Positions 48,809 through 57,736 of a DNA stretch of 64,000 bases are shown one piece after another. The stretch is from Ramlibacter pallidus (GTDB taxonomy: Bacteria; Pseudomonadota; Gammaproteobacteria; Burkholderiales; Burkholderiaceae_C): positions 124,001 to 188,000 of the forward strand of contig NZ_JADDIV010000002.1 of the NCBI RefSeq assembly GCF_015070875.1, given 5' to 3'. Below the pieces are notes generated by a model. That model did no database searches. It worked only from the letters and a program-made list of their open reading frames with translations, and had not been told where the DNA came from. The translations under genes and the position numbers were made by a program. Each line of letters starts with the position of its first letter. The first letter of the stretch is position 1.

Positions 48809-51187
48809 ATGACCGAACTCCGCAACGTCGAAGCCGAACTCTCGCGCTTCCGCATCCGCATCCTGGTGGCCGTCGGGGTCATCCTGCTGTGCTTCCTGCT
48901 GCTGGTGGCGCGGCTGGTGTGGCTGCAGATCGTCAAGCACGAGCAGTTCGACGACCAGGCCGAGGCCAACCGGACGGCGATCGTCCCGATCGTGCCGAAC
49001 CGGGGGCTGATCCTGGACCGCAACGGCATCGTGCTGGCGACCAACTACTCCGCCTACACGCTGGAGATCACGCCCTCGCGCCTGTCCCAGCCGCTCGACA
49101 CCGTGGTGGACGAACTGGCCGGCGTCATCGAGGTCAGCCCGCGCGACCGCCGCCGCTTCAAGAAGCTGCTGGAGGAAAGCAAGAGCATCGACTCGGTGCC
49201 GCTGCGCACGAAGCTGACCGACGAGGAAGTCGCGCGCTTCACCGTGCAGCGCTTCCGCTTCCCGGGCGTCGACATCAAGGCCCGCCTCTTCCGCAACTAC
49301 CCCTGGGGCGAACTCGCCAGCCACGCCATCGGCTACATCGGGCGCATCAACCAGTCCGAGAAGAAGCAGATGGAGGAGTGGGACGAGGAGGACCAGGCCA
49401 ACTACCGCGGCACCGAATACATCGGCAAGCTGGGCGTGGAGCAGAGCTTCGAGAAGCAGCTGCACGGCGTCACCGGCGTGGAGCAGGTGGAAACCTCCGC
49501 CGGCGGCCGGCCGGTGCGCAAGCTCGCGAGCAGCCCGGCGACGCCCGGCAACACGGTGGTGCTGTCGATCGACATCAAGCTGCAGCGCCTGATCGAGGAC
49601 ATGTACGGCGACCGCCGCGGCGCGCTGGTGGCGATGGACCCGAAGAACGGCGAGGTGCTGGCCTTCGTCAGCAAGCCGACCTTCGACCCGAACCTGTTCG
49701 TCGACGGCATCGACCAGGAGAACTGGTCGATGCTCAACGAGTCGATCGACAAGCCGCTGCTGAACCGCGCGCTGCGCGGCACCTATCCGCCCGGCTCGAC
49801 GTACAAGCCCTTCATGGCCCTGGCCGCGCTGGAGACCGGCAAGCGCACCGCTGGCCAGGTGATCATGGACGGCGGCTCCTGGGCCTTCGGCGGGCACGTG
49901 TTCCGCAGCCACGGCGACCACGGGCTGGGCGCCGTCGACATGCACACCAGCATCGTCAAGTCGAGCAACGTCTACTACTACTCGCTGGCCAACGAGATGG
50001 GCGTGGACTTGATGCACGACTTCATGAAGCCGCTCGGCTTCGGCCAGATCACCGGCATCGACATCTTCGGCGAGGTACGCGGCGTGCTCCCCAGCCAGGA
50101 GTGGAAGCGCAACTACTACCGGCGGCCCGAGCAGAAGAAGTGGTACGCCGGCGAGACCATCTCGCTGGGCATCGGCCAGGGCTACAACAGCTTCACGATG
50201 CTGCAGCTGGCGGGCGCCCTCTCCACGGTGCTCAACAACGGCATCAAGCACAAGCCCCACCTCGCGATCGCGACGCAGGACGCCATGACCAAGCAGCGCA
50301 CGCCGCTGGCCAAGGAGGAGCCGGTGAACCTGGGCTACAAGCCCGAGCACCTGGCCGTCATCCGCAAGGCGATGGTGGGCGTGACGCAGCAGGGCACGTC
50401 GACGCGCGTGTTCCAGGGCGCCGGCTACCTGTCCGGCGGCAAGACCGGCACGGCGCAGGCCGTGGGCGTCGCGCAGGGCGCGAAGTACAACGCCTCCAAG
50501 CTCGAGGAGCACCAGCGCGACCACTCGCTCTACATCGCGTTCGCGCCGGCGGAAGACCCCAAGATCGCCATCGCCATGATCGTGGAGAACGCGGGCTTCG
50601 GCGCGGCCGCCGCGGCGCCGATCGCGCGGCGCGCTTTCGACTACTACCTCATGAACCAGTACCCGAGCGAGGAAGACCTCGCCGCGGTGCGCGAGGGCAA
50701 GGCGGCCAACCCGATCGGCACGCCGCGGGTCGCCAGCGAAGTGGCGTGGCCGCCGCCGTCGGCCGGTGGCGCGGCGGCCGCGGCGGCCAGCGCCGATGCG
50801 CTCGTCGCCTCGGGGGCCTCGCCCCAGTCGGGGTTGCCGCCTTCCGGCCGCGGGCCGGCCCATGCGGCCGCGGTCGCGCCGGCCGCTGCGGGCGCGCAGG
50901 CCGTTCCCACGAATTTCACGCCGTCCCCGGCGGTGCATCCGGCCTTCGCGGCCGCCGCGCCCCCGGCGCCGGTGGCGGCACCGCCGGCGGCGGCGGCTTC
51001 CGCGACCGCTCCCGTGGCGCCGGCGTCAGCGGCGCGCCCCGTGCCGGTGGTCCGGCCGGCACCGGCGCCCGCACCCCGGCCCCCGCGGCCGGTGGCACAG
51101 GCCGCCGTGCCCGCCACGCCCGAGGTCAGAGTGCCGCCGGCACCGTCATCGGCTGCGCCGGCCACGCCTGCGGCACCCGCGGAGTGA
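48809..51187 (+). CDS. mrdA: Peptidoglycan transpeptidase PBP2 with long Ala/Pro tail
   Basis: Elongation-specific class B penicillin-binding protein. One membrane helix (about 20-40) precedes the pedestal domain and the transpeptidase with Ser330 in STYKPF, SSN in KSSNVYYY and KTG in GGKTGTAQA. The conserved protein ends near residue 646. A further 146 residues, almost only Ala, Pro, Val, Ser and Gly, follow, making 792 residues against about 630-650 usually. The tail's last 62 bases overlap the opposite-strand hydrolase gene. rodA, often next, is not here. Confidence 0.94.
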   Translation: MTELRNVEAELSRFRIRILVAVGVILLCFLLLVARLVWLQIVKHEQFDDQAEANRTAIVPIVPNRGLILDRNGIVLATNYSAYTLEITPSRLSQPLDTVVDELAGVIEVSPRDRRRFKKLLEESKSIDSVPLRTKLTDEEVARFTVQRFRFPGVDIKARLFRNYPWGELASHAIGYIGRINQSEKKQMEEWDEEDQANYRGTEYIGKLGVEQSFEKQLHGVTGVEQVETSAGGRPVRKLASSPATPGNTVVLSIDIKLQRLIEDMYGDRRGALVAMDPKNGEVLAFVSKPTFDPNLFVDGIDQENWSMLNESIDKPLLNRALRGTYPPGSTYKPFMALAALETGKRTAGQVIMDGGSWAFGGHVFRSHGDHGLGAVDMHTSIVKSSNVYYYSLANEMGVDLMHDFMKPLGFGQITGIDIFGEVRGVLPSQEWKRNYYRRPEQKKWYAGETISLGIGQGYNSFTMLQLAGALSTVLNNGIKHKPHLAIATQDAMTKQRTPLAKEEPVNLGYKPEHLAVIRKAMVGVTQQGTSTRVFQGAGYLSGGKTGTAQAVGVAQGAKYNASKLEEHQRDHSLYIAFAPAEDPKIAIAMIVENAGFGAAAAAPIARRAFDYYLMNQYPSEEDLAAVREGKAANPIGTPRVASEVAWPPPSAGGAAAAAASADALVASGASPQSGLPPSGRGPAHAAAVAPAAAGAQAVPTNFTPSPAVHPAFAAAAPPAPVAAPPAAAASATAPVAPASAARPVPVVRPAPAPAPRPPRPVAQAAVPATPEVRVPPAPSSAAPATPAAPAE

Positions 51188-52160
51188 TCCCGGAGGCCTC
51201 GAGCAGCCAGCCCGTGACGGCCTCGGGCATCGCCATCACCTGCCCCGGGAAACTGCCCGCTGGAAAGCCGACGTGGCCGCCGTGCGCCGGCTGCCACAGC
51301 GTGACCCAGTCCCCCACCTCGCCCTCGCGCGGCAGGCTTGCCGCCGGGATGAAGGGGTCGTTGCGCGCGTTCAGGGCCAGCGCGGGGATCCGGATGCGGT
51401 GCAGGTGCGGCTTGGCCGAGGCGCGCGCCCAGTAGTCCTCGGTGCCCCGGAAGCCGTGCACGGGCGCGGTGAAGATGTTGTCGAACTCGTAGAGGTCGCG
51501 GGCGCGCAGCAGCGCCTCGCGGTCGAACAGGCCCGGATGCTGCGCCCACTTGCGCAACGCCTTCGGCTTCATGGTCCGCAGGAACATGGTGGTGTAGACC
51601 ATGCGGTTGAAGCCGCGGCCGATGGCATGGCCGCCGGCGGCCAGGTCCAGCGGCGAACACACGGACGCCACGGCGGACGCGACACGGGCGGCCGCTTCGC
51701 CCTGTTCGCCGGCCCAGCGCAGCAGCGCATTGCCGCCCAGCGAGACGCCCACCGCCACGATCGGCCCCTGGTGCAGCTCGCGCAGGCGCCCCAGGATCCA
51801 GCCGATCTCCTCGTGGTCGCCGGAGTGGTAGGCGCGCGGCGCCAGGTTCAGTTCGCCGCTGCAGCCGCGGAAGTGCGGCACGACGAAGGTGAGCTTGCCG
51901 CGCCAGGCGACGTCGGCGAAGGCCTCCGCATAGTGGCTCCGCGACGAGCCCTCGAGACCGTGGAACAGCACGATCAGCGGCCGCCGGGCCGAGGCGTCGT
52001 GGGCCAGGAAGTCGAGGTCGACGAAATCGCCGTCGGGCGTGGCCCAACGCTCGCGCCGGTAGGCGGGCACCGGCCCGCGCGTGCGGCGGGCGTACAGCGC
52101 CGGCCAGATCGTCTGGAGGTTGCCGCCGGGGAGCCACCAGGGCGCGCGGTAACCGCGCAT
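51126..52160 (-). CDS. YheT-like alpha/beta hydrolase
   Basis: A 344-residue hydrolase of the YheT/AB-hydrolase-4 type. N-terminal WWLPGGNLQTIWPAL is diagnostic, followed by LFHGLEGSSRSHY, the nucleophile elbow GVSLGGNALLRW, an acidic DPFIP site and a histidine in PAHGGHVGF. Function in bacteria is poorly known, probably an esterase. It overlaps the tail of mrdA by 62 bases in antiparallel orientation. Confidence 0.9.
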   Translation of the reverse strand: MRGYRAPWWLPGGNLQTIWPALYARRTRGPVPAYRRERWATPDGDFVDLDFLAHDASARRPLIVLFHGLEGSSRSHYAEAFADVAWRGKLTFVVPHFRGCSGELNLAPRAYHSGDHEEIGWILGRLRELHQGPIVAVGVSLGGNALLRWAGEQGEAAARVASAVASVCSPLDLAAGGHAIGRGFNRMVYTTMFLRTMKPKALRKWAQHPGLFDREALLRARDLYEFDNIFTAPVHGFRGTEDYWARASAKPHLHRIRIPALALNARNDPFIPAASLPREGEVGDWVTLWQPAHGGHVGFPAGSFPGQVMAMPEAVTGWLLEASGITPRVPQAWPAQPMTVPAAL

Positions 52161-52176
52161 GTACGCGCCGGGGACG

Positions 52177-52632
52177 CTAGTGGAGGACGGCGGGCGCATT
52201 CGAGACTTCCTGGATCTCGCTCGTCGTCCCGGGGCTGGCGTGGTGCGCCACCAGGCGCCAGCCCTGCGCCGTGCGGTGGTAGACGTTGGTGGCGATGACC
52301 CAGGCGTTGGTCGGGCCCTGCGGCGTGAGCACTTCGACCCGCTCCAGCACGTTGTGCACGCAGCTGCCCATGCAGACCGTCTTGCGCACGCGCTCGGGCC
52401 AGGCCCGCACCGCACCGCCGTCGGCGAACATCGCCTCGAACGTGGCGCGGATCGCCGTCGCGCCCACCACCCGCGGTCCGCCCGGGTGGATGCAGATGAT
52501 CTCGTCCTCGTCGGCCCAGCAGGCCATGAGCTTGTCGATGTCCCCGCGCTGGAGGGCATCGTAGAAAGCGGCTTCGATTTCGTCGGCGTCGCCTTCGAGG
52601 CTGGCGGCCTGGAGCTTGGACTTCTTGCGCAT
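52177..52632 (-). CDS. NTF2-like / SnoaL-type protein
   Basis: A 151-residue protein of the cone-shaped NTF2 fold. Blocks: AFYDALQRGDIDKLMACWADEDEIICIHPGGP, then ATFEAMFADG and NVYHRTAQGWRLVAHHASP, as in calcium/calmodulin-kinase-II-association-like bacterial proteins. The start at 52632 has an AGGA sequence upstream; an ATG at 52656 is possible. Substrate unknown. Confidence 0.82.
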   Translation of the reverse strand: MRKKSKLQAASLEGDADEIEAAFYDALQRGDIDKLMACWADEDEIICIHPGGPRVVGATAIRATFEAMFADGGAVRAWPERVRKTVCMGSCVHNVLERVEVLTPQGPTNAWVIATNVYHRTAQGWRLVAHHASPGTTSEIQEVSNAPAVLH

Positions 52633-52666
52633 GCGAATGGGGATCCTGCCGGGCATTGTGCCCGGA

Positions 52667-53407
52667 TCAGAGGAGCCAGCGGCGGACCGCTTCCGGCAGG
52701 TCGCCCTGGGCTGCCTGCCAGACGGTTTCCGGCGCGGCGACGTGGATGCCCGCGGGCGCGATGCGCAGGGCGACCGCCAGCAGTTCCGCCACCTTGACGG
52801 CCCGCACCGGCTGTTCGCTGGAAGGCACCATGAACTTGAAGATCGACAGCATCCAGTGCGCGAGCCGCGCGAATGCGTTCGCGTGCACCGCGTCGGCCGG
52901 CTTCTGCGCCGAGCGCAGGATCAGCAGGCGCTCGAAACCGAGCGCGGCGACCGCCTGTTCGTCCAGGCTGGACAGGCCGCGCTTGAGCGCTTCGGGCAAC
53001 CGGCCGGGAGCGTGCGGCAGCACGACGGCCAGCGTGCGCACGCCCGACGCCCGCATCCAGCGCGCGACGGCAGGCAGCTGCGGCGGCGACGGCGTCCACA
53101 GCGCGCGCTCGCGTTCGTGGAACATCCGCGGCGGATCGAACAGCACGATGCCGACGTCGGCGGCGGTGAGCGGCCACTCCGTCGGATCGTCCGCGGGGAC
53201 CACCCGGGTGCGGACGCCGCGCAGCCCCTCGCGGATCGCCTCCCGCGCGAGCACCTCGGTGCCGCCGAAGGTGGAGGCGCCGACCAGCCGGCGCAGCACC
53301 TCGTTGCCCAGCGTGCCGGTGGCCCCGGCGATGAGCAGCCGCGGCTTGCCCACGGATGGGATGGCGCGCGACGCCGCCTGCAGCACTTGAAGCGGGTCCT
53401 GGCGCAT
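52667..53407 (-). CDS. NAD(P)-binding Rossmann-fold protein (SDR-like)
   Basis: A 246-residue protein with the nucleotide motif LLIAGATGTLGNEVLRRL, the signature of atypical short-chain dehydrogenases (NmrA/NAD-dependent epimerase-like). The classic YxxxK catalytic pair is not evident, so it may bind cofactor as a sensor or act on an unknown substrate. Divergent from lemA, sharing a 45-base intergenic region. Confidence 0.78.
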   Translation of the reverse strand: MRQDPLQVLQAASRAIPSVGKPRLLIAGATGTLGNEVLRRLVGASTFGGTEVLAREAIREGLRGVRTRVVPADDPTEWPLTAADVGIVLFDPPRMFHERERALWTPSPPQLPAVARWMRASGVRTLAVVLPHAPGRLPEALKRGLSSLDEQAVAALGFERLLILRSAQKPADAVHANAFARLAHWMLSIFKFMVPSSEQPVRAVKVAELLAVALRIAPAGIHVAAPETVWQAAQGDLPEAVRRWLL

Positions 53408-53452
53408 CCCATCTATGCTACCTTCACAGGCCCCCGGCCAAGGAACCGAACG

Positions 53453-54118
53453 ATGAAGAAGCTGCTGCTGATCCTGGCGTCCGTGCTCGCGTTGAGCGGC
53501 TGCGGATACAACGACTTCCAGAGGCTGGACGAACAGACCAAGTCGGCCTGGAGCGAGGTGCTGAACCAGTACCAGCGGCGCGCCGACCTCGTGCCCAACC
53601 TGGTGGCCACGGTGAAGGGCGAGGCGAACTTCGAGCAGGAAACGCTCACGCGCGTGGTCGAGGCGCGGGCGCGCGCGACAGCGGTGCAGGTGACGCCCGA
53701 AACGCTCAACGACCCGCAGGCTTTCCAGCGCTTCCAGCAGGCGCAGGGCGAGCTCTCCAGCGCGCTGTCGCGCCTGCTGGTGGTCAGCGAGCAGTACCCG
53801 ACGCTGCAGTCCAACCAGGGCTTCCGCGACCTGCGCGTCGCGCTCGAAGGCACGGAGAACCGCATCACCGTCGCGCGCAACCGCTACATCCAGTCGGTGC
53901 AGGAGTACAACGTGCTGGCGCGCAGCTTCCCCACCAACCTGACGGCGATGGTCTTCAACTACGACCCGAAGCCGACCTTCACCGTGCAGAACGAGGCGCA
54001 GATCTCCGCCCCGCCGCGCGTGGACTTCGGCGCGCCCGCCACGGCGCCGGCCCGGCCGGGTGCGCCCGCGCCGGCCGCACCCGCCGTTCCCGCCCCTGCG
54101 GCACCCGCATCCCGCTAG
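53453..54118 (+). CDS. lemA: LemA family lipoprotein
   Basis: A 221-residue membrane-anchored protein. The lipobox LALSGC is followed by the LemA core (FQRLDEQTKSAWSEVLNQYQRRADLVPNLVATVKG; NRITVARNRYIQSVQEYN) and FPTNLTAMVFNY. The C-terminal 30 residues are Ala/Pro-rich. LemA genes usually sit with TPM-domain genes, as here. Function is obscure; linked to envelope stress. Confidence 0.92.
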   Translation: MKKLLLILASVLALSGCGYNDFQRLDEQTKSAWSEVLNQYQRRADLVPNLVATVKGEANFEQETLTRVVEARARATAVQVTPETLNDPQAFQRFQQAQGELSSALSRLLVVSEQYPTLQSNQGFRDLRVALEGTENRITVARNRYIQSVQEYNVLARSFPTNLTAMVFNYDPKPTFTVQNEAQISAPPRVDFGAPATAPARPGAPAPAAPAVPAPAAPASR

Positions 54119-54128
54119 GCCCGCCGCC

Positions 54129-55061
54129 TTGCTCCAGCGCGTCCTTTTCCTCGCCTTCGCGCTGTTCGCATGGTGCGCGGCGGCGGCGCAGGGCGTGCTG
54201 CCGGTGCCCGAGCTCACGGCGCGCGTCATCGACCAGACCGGCACGCTCGACCCCATCCAGCGCAAGGGGCTCGAGGACAAGCTGGCCGCCTTCGAGCAGA
54301 AGAAGGGCTCGCAGATGGCCATCCTGCTGGTGCCCACGACCGCGCCCGAGGACATCGCGAGCTACGCCAACCGCGTCGGCAACGCCTGGAAGATCGGCCG
54401 CCGGGACGTCGGCGACGGCATCCTGCTCATCGTCGCCAAGGACGACCGCAAGGTCCGCATCGAAGTCGCGAAGACGCTCGAAGGCGCCGTGCCGGACCTC
54501 GCCGCCAGCCGCATCATCGACGAAGCGATCACGCCGCGCTTCCGCCAGGGCGACTTCGCCGGCGGGCTGAACGCGGCCGCGGACCAGTTGATCGCGCGCG
54601 TCACCGGCGAGGCCCTGCCCGCACCGGCGCCGGCGCGGGACGCCCGCCCGCAGGGCGGCGGCGGCTTCGAGTGGTTCGACCTGGCGATCCTGCTGTTCTT
54701 CGCCGTCCCCATCGCGGGCGCGGTGCTGCGCGGAGTGCTGGGGCGCAAGCTCGGTTCGCTGGCGACCGGCGGCGGCATCGGCTTCCTGGCGCTGCTCTTC
54801 ACCTCCAGCCTGGTGGTGGCGGTGATCGCCGGCATCGTCGCGCTGCTGTTCTCGCTCCTTTCGGGCGGCGGCCCGTTCGGCGGCGGCGGCCTGGGCGGCG
54901 GCGCGATGCGCGGGCGCCGCTCGCGCGGCTACGGCGGCCCCGTGATCTTTCCCGGCGGCGGTTGGGGCGGCGGCGGCGGTGGCAGCTGGGGGGGCGGCGG
55001 CGGCTTCAGCTCCGGCGGCGGCGGCGACTTCGGCGGCGGCGGCGCCTCGGGAGGATGGTGA
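54129..55061 (+). CDS. TPM-domain membrane protein with Gly-rich tail (YgcG-like)
   Basis: A 310-residue protein with a signal peptide (cleavage near AAAAQ). A TPM domain follows (VIDQTGTLDPIQRKGLEDKLAAFEQKKGSQMAILLVP and GDGILLIVAKDDRKVRIEVAKTLEGAVPD), then two hydrophobic segments near residues 195-245. A final 60 residues are almost pure Gly with Ser and Trp. TTG 54129 is the likely start. Partner of LemA and of a second TPM gene. Confidence 0.88.
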   Translation: MLQRVLFLAFALFAWCAAAAQGVLPVPELTARVIDQTGTLDPIQRKGLEDKLAAFEQKKGSQMAILLVPTTAPEDIASYANRVGNAWKIGRRDVGDGILLIVAKDDRKVRIEVAKTLEGAVPDLAASRIIDEAITPRFRQGDFAGGLNAAADQLIARVTGEALPAPAPARDARPQGGGGFEWFDLAILLFFAVPIAGAVLRGVLGRKLGSLATGGGIGFLALLFTSSLVVAVIAGIVALLFSLLSGGGPFGGGGLGGGAMRGRRSRGYGGPVIFPGGGWGGGGGGSWGGGGGFSSGGGGDFGGGGASGGW

Positions 55062-55570
55062 TGCTCCAGCGCCTGCAACGGATCCTGCGCCATCGCTGGC
55101 TCGACGACGCGACCACGCGCCGCGCGATTCCGCCCGCGCTGGCCGACAAGCTGGCGCAGCACGTCGCGGAAAGCGAACGCCGGCACACCGGCGAGGTCCG
55201 CATCTACGTCGAAGCCGGCCTGCCCCTCGGCTACCTCTGGCGCGACGCCGTGCCGCGGGAACGGGCGATCGCCATGTTCGGCAAGCTCGGCGTGTGGGAC
55301 ACCGAGCAGAACAACGGCGTGCTCATCTACCTGCTGCTGGCGGAACACGCGATCGAGGTGGTGGCGGACCGCGGACTGAGCCGCCACGTGCGGCCGGAGC
55401 AATGGCAGGAAGTCGTGCAGCACATGCGCGACGCCTTCCGCGCCGGCCAGTACGAACAGGGCCTGCTGCGCGCCGTCGACGAAGTGACGGCACTGCTGGT
55501 GCAGCACTTCCCGGCGGCGCCCGGCGCACACAACGCGAACGAACTGCCGGATACTCCGATCCTCGGTTGA
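55061..55570 (+). CDS. Second TPM-domain protein
   Basis: A 169-residue TPM-domain protein without signal peptide (HRWLDDATTRRAIPPAL; HTGEVRIYVEAGLPLGYLW; NNGVLIYLLLAEHAIEVVADRG). GGAGG lies six bases before ATG 55061, so this ATG is preferred over one at 55055. Third gene of lemA-TPM-TPM. Its stop overlaps a possible short coupled reading frame. Confidence 0.88.
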   Translation: MLQRLQRILRHRWLDDATTRRAIPPALADKLAQHVAESERRHTGEVRIYVEAGLPLGYLWRDAVPRERAIAMFGKLGVWDTEQNNGVLIYLLLAEHAIEVVADRGLSRHVRPEQWQEVVQHMRDAFRAGQYEQGLLRAVDEVTALLVQHFPAAPGAHNANELPDTPILG

Positions 55571-55725
55571 ACGGGGCGGCGGCACGCCCGCTGGCGCGGC
55601 AGTTCCGCGCGCGCGGCGTGCAGATCGACCTCGTGCCGCTGCCCTTCGCGGTTTGGGCCCTCGGCGGAGACCGCGCCTTCTCGCGCCCGGACAGCAAGCA
55701 CCCGGAGGCGCTGACGCGCACCGAG
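55567..55725 (+). other. Possible gene remnant or small coupled ORF
   Basis: From a TTG overlapping the second TPM stop (TTGA), the reading frame LNGAAARPLARQFRARGVQI... has G or C at nearly every third codon position for about 53 codons. That is the pattern of real genes here. It then runs into the opposite-strand binding-protein gene, where the pattern is lost. It could be a small real protein or the 5' remnant of a truncated gene. No family recognised. Confidence 0.3.
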
Positions 55726-55729
55726 CCCG

Positions 55730-56827
55730 TCAGTCCCGCACTTCGCCGTTCGGCCGCAGCAGCGCCATGCCGACGTAGCTGCCGCCGTGGCGGAAGTTCG
55801 GCTTGAAGTCCACCACGTAGCCGCCCGCGTCATAGCGGCCGAGACCCGAGAGCGAGCGATGCAGCGAGGCCCGCGACAGGTCACGCCCCGCGCGCTTCAT
55901 GCCCTCCACCAGCACCTTGGCCGCGATGCACGCCTCCAGCGCCGTGACGGAGATGGGCGCGGGTTGCGCCGCCGCGGCCCAGGCGTCGTTGCATTCCTTG
56001 ACCACCGGCACGCCGTTGGAACGCGGCGTCGGCACGGTGAGCGCGACCGACACGCCGGCCGCGTGCGGGCCGAGCGCCTTGGCCAGCTGGCTGGCGCCCG
56101 CGAAGGACAGGCTGGTCACCATCACGGCCCGGTTCGCTTCGCGCAGCTTCTTCACCAGCTGCGCCGCCGGCGCGTAGAGCGTCGTGACGACCAGCACGTT
56201 GGGGTCGGCCGCGATCACTTCCTTGACGTTCGCCTCCGTGATGTCGACGTTGCGCTTGATCGCGACGGACACCGGCGTGCGGTTGAACTTCTTCAGCACC
56301 GTGGCCACCGTCTCGAAGTTCTGCTTGCCGACGGTGTCGTCGTAGTGCAGCACCGTCACCTTGGTGTTGCCGAGGTTGCCCCAGAAGGTGATGACCTTCT
56401 CGATCTCGTCCGCATAGGTGGCGCGCACGGTGTAGACGAATTCGTTCTGCTTGCGGATGGTGTCGGCGCCGGTGAACGGCGCGAAGAAGGGCACCTTGTG
56501 CTCCTGCACCATCGGCATGGCCGGGATGCTGAGCGTGGACGACGCGTAGCCGAACAGTGCGACGGCGTTGTGCTCCGTCACCAGCTTCTGCGTGTTCTCG
56601 CCGGAGAGCTTGGTCTCGTTGCGGTCGTCGAGCGTGACCAGCTTCAGCTTGCCCTGCGGCAGCCCGCCGGCGTCATTCACCTTCTTGAAATAGGCCAGCG
56701 CACCGTTGCGGATGTCGTTGCCGAGCTCCGCGTTGCCGCCGGTCAGGGGCGCCGACTGGCCCACGACGATCTCCTGCGCCAGGGCGGGAACGGCCGCGAG
56801 CAGCAGCGGGAGGACGAGGGTACGCAT
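55730..56827 (-). CDS. Branched-chain amino acid-type ABC substrate-binding protein
   Basis: A 365-residue periplasmic binding protein of the LivJ/LivK class. Signal peptide ends at PALAQ. Then VVGQSAPLTGGNAELGNDIRNGALAYFKKVNDAGGLPQG and the ALFGYASSTLSIPAMPMVQEHKVPFFAPFTGAD region. GGAG precedes the ATG at 56827. No permease or ATPase neighbours, so it is an orphan binding protein, as is frequent in this family in Burkholderiales. Ligand unknown. Confidence 0.88.
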   Translation of the reverse strand: MRTLVLPLLLAAVPALAQEIVVGQSAPLTGGNAELGNDIRNGALAYFKKVNDAGGLPQGKLKLVTLDDRNETKLSGENTQKLVTEHNAVALFGYASSTLSIPAMPMVQEHKVPFFAPFTGADTIRKQNEFVYTVRATYADEIEKVITFWGNLGNTKVTVLHYDDTVGKQNFETVATVLKKFNRTPVSVAIKRNVDITEANVKEVIAADPNVLVVTTLYAPAAQLVKKLREANRAVMVTSLSFAGASQLAKALGPHAAGVSVALTVPTPRSNGVPVVKECNDAWAAAAQPAPISVTALEACIAAKVLVEGMKRAGRDLSRASLHRSLSGLGRYDAGGYVVDFKPNFRHGGSYVGMALLRPNGEVRD

Positions 56828-56974
56828 GGGATCTCCGTTGGGAAAGGGCCGCGGCCGCTGCCCTAGCCTAAGCCGGTTGCCCGGCCATGCCACTCCGGTC
56901 CGACCCGGAGTCCTACAGGCCCTGCCGGCGGGCCTGCACAGCCACGTCCGGGATCGCACCGCACACTGGCACCC

Positions 56975-57736
56975 ATGAAGGAACAGTGGCCCCACGTCCT
57001 CTGGATCGTCCGGCACGGACAGAGTGCCGGCAACGTCGCGCGCGATGCCGCCGAGGCGGCCGGCCACGCGTGGATCAACGTCGAGCACCGCGACATCGAC
57101 GTGCCGCTGTCGGACCTGGGCGTGGAGCAGTCCCTCGCGCTCGGGCGCTGGTTCGGCACGCTGCCGCCGCAGGAGCGGCCGCAGGTCGTTCTGACGTCGC
57201 CCTACGTGCGCGCGGCGGAGACCACGCGGCTGCTGCTGCAGGAGGCGGGGCTCAAGGCCGGCAGCGACGTGCGGCTGCGCATCGACGAGCGCCTGCGCGA
57301 GAAGGAGTTCGGCATCCTCGACCGCCTGACGAAGCACGGCATCCGGGAGAAGTATCCGGAGCTGCACGAGCAACGCAGCCACGTCGGCAAGTTCTACTTC
57401 CGTCCACCGGGCGGCGAGAGCTGGTGCGACGTGATCCTGCGGCTGCGCAGCCTGACCGAGATGGTCGCCCGGGAACACGGCGGCCAGCGCGTCCTCGTGG
57501 TGGCGCACCAGGTGATCGTGAACTGCATGCGCTATCTCGTGGAGAACCTCGACGAGGCGCGCATCCTGGAGATCGACCGCATGGCCGACGTGCCCAACTG
57601 CGCGGTCACGTCGTACCGGCTCGACCCCGCCAGCGACGCGCTGGCGCCCGACCTCGTCAACTTCATCGCGCCGCTGTTGCGTGCGGGCGCGCCCGTGACG
57701 GTGGCCCCCGACGCGCAATCGGCGGCCAAGCCATGA
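56975..57736 (+). CDS. Histidine phosphatase family protein
   Basis: A 253-residue phosphoglycerate-mutase-like phosphatase. The catalytic RHG motif is in IVRHGQSAGN, with LTSPYVRAAETTRLL, the acid region RLREKEFGILDRL, and the second histidine in VVAHQVIVNCMRY. Its last bases overlap the nnrD start (ATGA), so the two are coupled. The substrate is unknown. Confidence 0.9.
   Translation: MKEQWPHVLWIVRHGQSAGNVARDAAEAAGHAWINVEHRDIDVPLSDLGVEQSLALGRWFGTLPPQERPQVVLTSPYVRAAETTRLLLQEAGLKAGSDVRLRIDERLREKEFGILDRLTKHGIREKYPELHEQRSHVGKFYFRPPGGESWCDVILRLRSLTEMVAREHGGQRVLVVAHQVIVNCMRYLVENLDEARILEIDRMADVPNCAVTSYRLDPASDALAPDLVNFIAPLLRAGAPVTVAPDAQSAAKP

Noticed and set aside
54840-55058. GGC-rich repetitive DNA that could look like a tandem repeat
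   Set aside because: It is coding sequence for a glycine-rich protein tail in frame with the TPM gene, with no fixed repeat unit.
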